A DNA stretch of 64,000 nt from assembly GCF_005239225.2 (NCBI RefSeq), contig NC_133297.1:11210147-11274146 (forward strand), in the 5' to 3' direction. Both the position numbers and the translations under genes were made by a program. A model generated the notes under the pieces. That model made no database searches. It was not told where the DNA came from and saw nothing but the letters and a program-made list of their open reading frames with translations. Origin of the DNA: Populus alba (taxonomy: Eukaryota > Streptophyta > Magnoliopsida > Malpighiales > Salicaceae). Positions 60,054 to 64,000 of the stretch are shown piece by piece. How positions within the stretch are numbered: the stretch's first letter is position 1; every line of letters starts with the position of its first letter.

Positions 60054-63000
60054 TTAGGTAAAATATGAGCTCATGAATAGACGCACCCCAATATCAGGGG
60101 GCCCGTCATCCCCGCCAATTGCATGAAGGGCAACAGGGATTGTTGAGAGAAGACGCACTGTGAGAGGGAAAACCAAAGGATCAATTTCAGATTTCAAAAT
60201 GGCATCGGAATGCTGGCTTGCACTACATCCCTTGGTACTCTTCATGTCAGGTTCAAAGTTATGATCATAAGGATTTATGACCCATGCAACCTCACCAAGC
60301 GCCTTGTAATACCCCGAGCCTGCTCTCCTAACTGAGCGTTTGGAGGCGCATATACTTAGCACCAGTGTCGATGTGGCTTCAAGCCATTCCACCGTCAGGC
60401 CTTCAACTTCATCATAATATATACGCCGTTCAATCTGAATGCATGTGTGGTTGCATAAGAGACCATTATGCAATCTAGCAAGAACTATGGATAATATATA
60501 GGTATAGATATACTCACAGCTAGTTTGTTGATATAAATGGACATAAACCTTGGACCAAGACCCAAAACTCTGGCATCAGACAATAAAACCTGCAGGGTAG
60601 AAAGGGAGCAAATGGATTCCCGATCATACATATAAACAAACATGCTATAATCAAGTGAACCTGGAGCACATATTAACCATTATATGGCCAATCACCAAAA
60701 AAAAACTACCTCAACCTAAATTTTTTTTCATCAATTTTATTGTCCTATTCAGCGTTATGCATGAAGCTTGAACAAATTGGACGATTTAAAGAAACAGAAT
60801 GCTAAAGCACATATTAAAGGATGGTAAGGCACTGAACATTAAGAGGTCCCAATGGAGAAAACATACCTCCTTCCTCTTCACCGAAACCCACATGTACAGC
60901 TTATCACAAGCATCCTTGACATGCCTGCTAGCCAGCTTTCTCTCATTACAATAAGCTGCAACATGTGAAAGTAACTCTGGGCAAGGAATTCTATGCTTTA
61001 ATGCTGCAGCTGATAATGCTTCCTTGCCTTCTGCGGATTCTGCAACATCTTTGCAAAAACAAATACCAGTGAAACATCTTGTCCCTTCTTCCCCTGGCCT
61101 CGCTTTAAGAGACATTCTTCTATCCATCATATACAATTGCTCCGCTTCTATTGCTGCGGCCAGTGTTCGATGGACAACAATATCAGGATATCGGCGCAGT
61201 GGTGAAGTGAAATGTGTGTAGAGAGGAACAGCCAGTGCATAATGACCCCAATCATTCATATTATCTTTCAAATCACCACTACAAAAGTAGGTCGCCAACT
61301 GCATTGGCCTTGAAGCATAGTTGATAAGAATATTAAATAGCTCAGAGTCATCCTTGAGCTTTTCCTTGATGCACTCTAAGGATGGTTGGAAGTTACCAGA
61401 AGAAGTGTCCAATTCTAAACCATGCTTGCAACAAAAAGCTTCAAACTCTCTGAGTTTCCGCATATTAGGTTCAGGGTGCCTCCGCAGTAATGCACTATCT
61501 GGAAAAGCTCTAGATATGATTTCAGCAGCAGTGAAGTTTGCCAAAAGCATAAACTCCTCAACAATAAAATTAGAGTCCTTTTGTTCACAAAGACTGCTGT
61601 CATATGGAACTCCATATTCATCAAACAAGAAAACAATTTTAGAGCTTTCAAGCCGTAGAGCCCCATTATCAAACCTCTTTTCCCTTAAGGTCTTTGAAAT
61701 TTCATGAAGAGATATAACAGATCCAATTACATCTGCCCATTCAAAATGACCATGCAACTGTGGAAGGCTATCTCCAAAGGTGTTGCAAGTCTCTGTATCA
61801 ATCATCCCATCAACAATGTCCTGGGCGTGTTTATATGAAAGCTTGCAGCAAGATTGTATCACAGTGCGGTCAATCCAACGATCCACAACATTCCCAGAAC
61901 TGTTGAAGTCCCAGAAGATAGAGAATGCAAGCCTATCAACTCCAGGGTTAAGAGAACCTAAATTCTCTGAAAGCAATGGAGGCAACATTGGTATTTTGCG
62001 CCGCAACATATAAACACTGGTAGATCGAAATTGAGCTTCCATGTCTAAGGCTGTGTCAGGTAAAACAAAATATGACACGTCTGCAATGTGGACACCCACT
62101 CTGACAAGGCCATTGGGTAACTTTTGAACTGAGAGAGCATCATCTAAATCAGTAGCACTAGAAGGGTCGATGGTAAATATGCACAAATTCCTAATATCTT
62201 TTCTATTTTGTATTTCATCTTTTGGCACCTCCCAGGTATTGCTTGGAAGACAGGATAGTGATTCAGGAGAAAATTCAGAGCAACAAATTGCATTTTCATG
62301 TAAAATAGCATTGATATGTGACTCCATTTCACTGCCCCGTCCAAAAATACATGAGACATGAGCTTCTGGAAAGGGACTTTTGTCACTCCAATTATCGATC
62401 TGTGCAGCTACCAACTCCATTTCAACAGTTGCATCTTCATTCTCCAACCTTTTCTTGATGCAGTCAGGTAAAACGCTCACAAGGACCATCAGTTTTGGGA
62501 ATCTTGGATCAGTGGGCATCATCTCGAGGTATTCACGGTTTGAAATTGATAGCGAGCATTTATTCTTTTTTGCATTTTGTTTACAGCCTTCCCTGTAGTA
62601 AAACCATTGCTTAACATTGAGAAAACCAACAATAACATCTCGACGAGGAGATTTTTCAACGATAGCAACAACTCTACCAGTTGGTCTTTTTGATGGGTAT
62701 AAACTAAGCATGGCACAAATCCTCCCCACACTATTTGAAACTTCATCCTGCCCATTAGAAGGAACAGCGAGTGAAGACTCTGAAGCTGACTGGTGATACC
62801 CATTAACATAATTATCATGAACAACCTCACCAGCACAAGCACTCTCATCATAATGAACCCCCTTCTGAGGAGCCAAGGAGTTTCCAAAATCAGCACACTC
62901 CAAATCCAAGTTCGTTTTACTTTTACCTTTGCAGCCACCACCAACTTTTCCATTGGCTTCAAGATGTAAATTGCTATCTTCTGCTGTGGGATTGTTTGAT

Positions 63001-64000
63001 GGTGCATTTGACCCTTTCATTTTGGTCCAGAATGACAAAGGATCTACCTCGATGACCACAACATCACCATCCATCTATACAGGAAAAAAAGTTATTTCAA
63101 TCAATACCAAAAAAAATAATCATGTTCCCATATGTTATCATCAATTCTTTTAGCTGTATTGGAAAGGTAGATCATGCATCATGTTAGAAATGCAAGTCTT
63201 GGTTATTTTCTAACTACTCGGTGAGAGTACCAACCAACAAATAGAATTGAAAAAAAAAATTGGAGAGGCCCAAACTTACAGCCCTGTTCTGTGCAGCAAT
63301 TCCACTGATAAGAACATCTGTAGGTACTCCCTCAATTTTGCAGTATGCCTACCAATAGAAAATGATATATGCAAATAGCTAAGAATAAAAATTTTATATG
63401 GAACATTGAAAGAACACTTGCAACCAATAGAATCAAATGGAGCATATAAAACAAACCTCGAGTCTATTGTGAGCATTTACACGAAATAACGCTTTAAATA
63501 CATCACCTTTCTGCCAAGAATTTAAGATAGAAAACACATGTGAGTCAACAAAAATTAACGAGAGCTGCTATAGTAGTGATATTATTGCACTAAATAAGAA
63601 GCTAACCTCTAATGCCTCGTTAACAGTCTCCGTGGACCAGTATGGAGCAAAGATTTTACTCTGAGCTTGGCCCTCAAACTGGTGAAAAGGAAGCAATTTT
63701 CCATGGGGGCCTCCACCAACAACTGGTTCAGTGCATGACTTAGCAAGCATTGATCCATCAAGATCAGATAGCACTAGGTCTTCTTGTTGTTCGTTTACAC
63801 GCATAGTTGGCATAGAACTATAGGCGATCCTTGACACTGTGGTTGGTACATGCTCACTGAGGACATGCAAGTCTGATTCCAGCTGCTTCGAAGATGAGCA
63901 ACCCATAGACGATGTATAACACCTTGTTTTGCCACCATTTCCAACAGACACTGATAATTCCCCACGTAGATCATTTTGTGAACTGAAAGCTGATCTCATG
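60054..64000 (-). CDS. SOV: DIS3-like exoribonuclease 2 (SOV type), N-terminus outside the window
   Basis: Six exons are seen: 63607-64000 (open at the edge), 63457-63510, 63280-63348, 60867-63074, 60518-60589 and 60054-60434. They join in frame into about 1058 residues, close to the length I recall for Arabidopsis SOV. The protein is an RNase II/R-family 3'-5' exonuclease that degrades mRNA in the cytoplasm. Exons 2-4 form a first cold-shock-like region (KGDVFKALFRVNAHNR, AYCKIEGVPTDVLISG). The RNB core has the metal-binding signature IDPSSATDLDDALSV with its conserved Asp residues, then GVHIADVSYFV, LPPLLSENLGSLNPG and HFTSPLRRYPDIVVHR. The last exons form an S1-like end. No PIN domain is visible, which separates it from DIS3/RRP44. 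The Met at 63999 is internal to an open exon, so the true start may lie upstream. Confidence 0.93.

Noticed and set aside
60054..64000. Core exosome nuclease DIS3/RRP44 instead of DIS3L2
   Set aside because: No PIN domain is seen and the sequence follows the SOV/DIS3L2 pattern throughout.
1..64000. CRISPR arrays or bacterial-type operons
   Set aside because: The repeats are microsatellites, tandem pairs or transposons; genes are spliced and plant-like.

Overview
The window is eukaryotic nuclear DNA from a woody eudicot, most likely a poplar or willow (Salicaceae). The evidence is spliced genes with GT-AG introns, proteins closest to plant families, very AT-rich intergenic DNA, and one short AT-rich inverted-terminal repeat family that recurs about every 3 to 4 kb. 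The species call is inference; no search could be run.

Layout. 1-5590: AT-rich DNA without a recognisable gene. 5592-7358 (+): decayed copy of a plant YbaK/ProX-type prolyl-tRNA editing deacylase gene with an in-frame stop and a small LTR element in one intron. 8636-9712 (-): intact RING-H2 ubiquitin ligase. 9900-20900: repeat-rich DNA with a tRNA-derived SINE (14195-14390) and a tandem duplication of about 1 kb (17601-19640). 20978-23173 (-): three-exon MORN-repeat membrane protein. 23470-30800: repeats only. 30819-31740 (-): broken PHT1 phosphate transporter copy. 32724-34883 (-): two-exon class I aminotransferase with a transit-like N-terminus. 34900-43130: repeats, ending in a 1.38-kb inverted-repeat element whose edge touches the stop codon of the next gene. 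43131-44654 (-): intronless GRAS regulator NSP2, with a miR171-type target site in its coding region. 44850-53880: repeats and duplications. 53887-54589 (-) and 55069-55917 (+): a head-to-head pair of small genes sharing an upstream region of about 0.5 kb. 57462-58850 (+): Ty3/gypsy relic with integrase, 3' pol end and part of the 3' LTR. 60054-64000 (-): DIS3L2/SOV-type 3'-5' exoribonuclease, six exons seen, N-terminus cut by the window edge.

Gene relationships. These are ordinary plant genes under separate control, not an operon. The MORN protein, the aminotransferase and the DIS3L2 nuclease lie in the same order and orientation as three consecutive Arabidopsis genes (recalled as At1g77660, At1g77670, At1g77680). 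This suggests an old collinear block, here opened by NSP2, two small genes, a dead transporter and transposons. I found no CRISPR array, rRNA, functional tRNA or convincing undescribed multi-gene system. The most notable points are the NSP2 locus (microRNA site plus an element abutting the stop codon) and several uncharacterised repeat structures.
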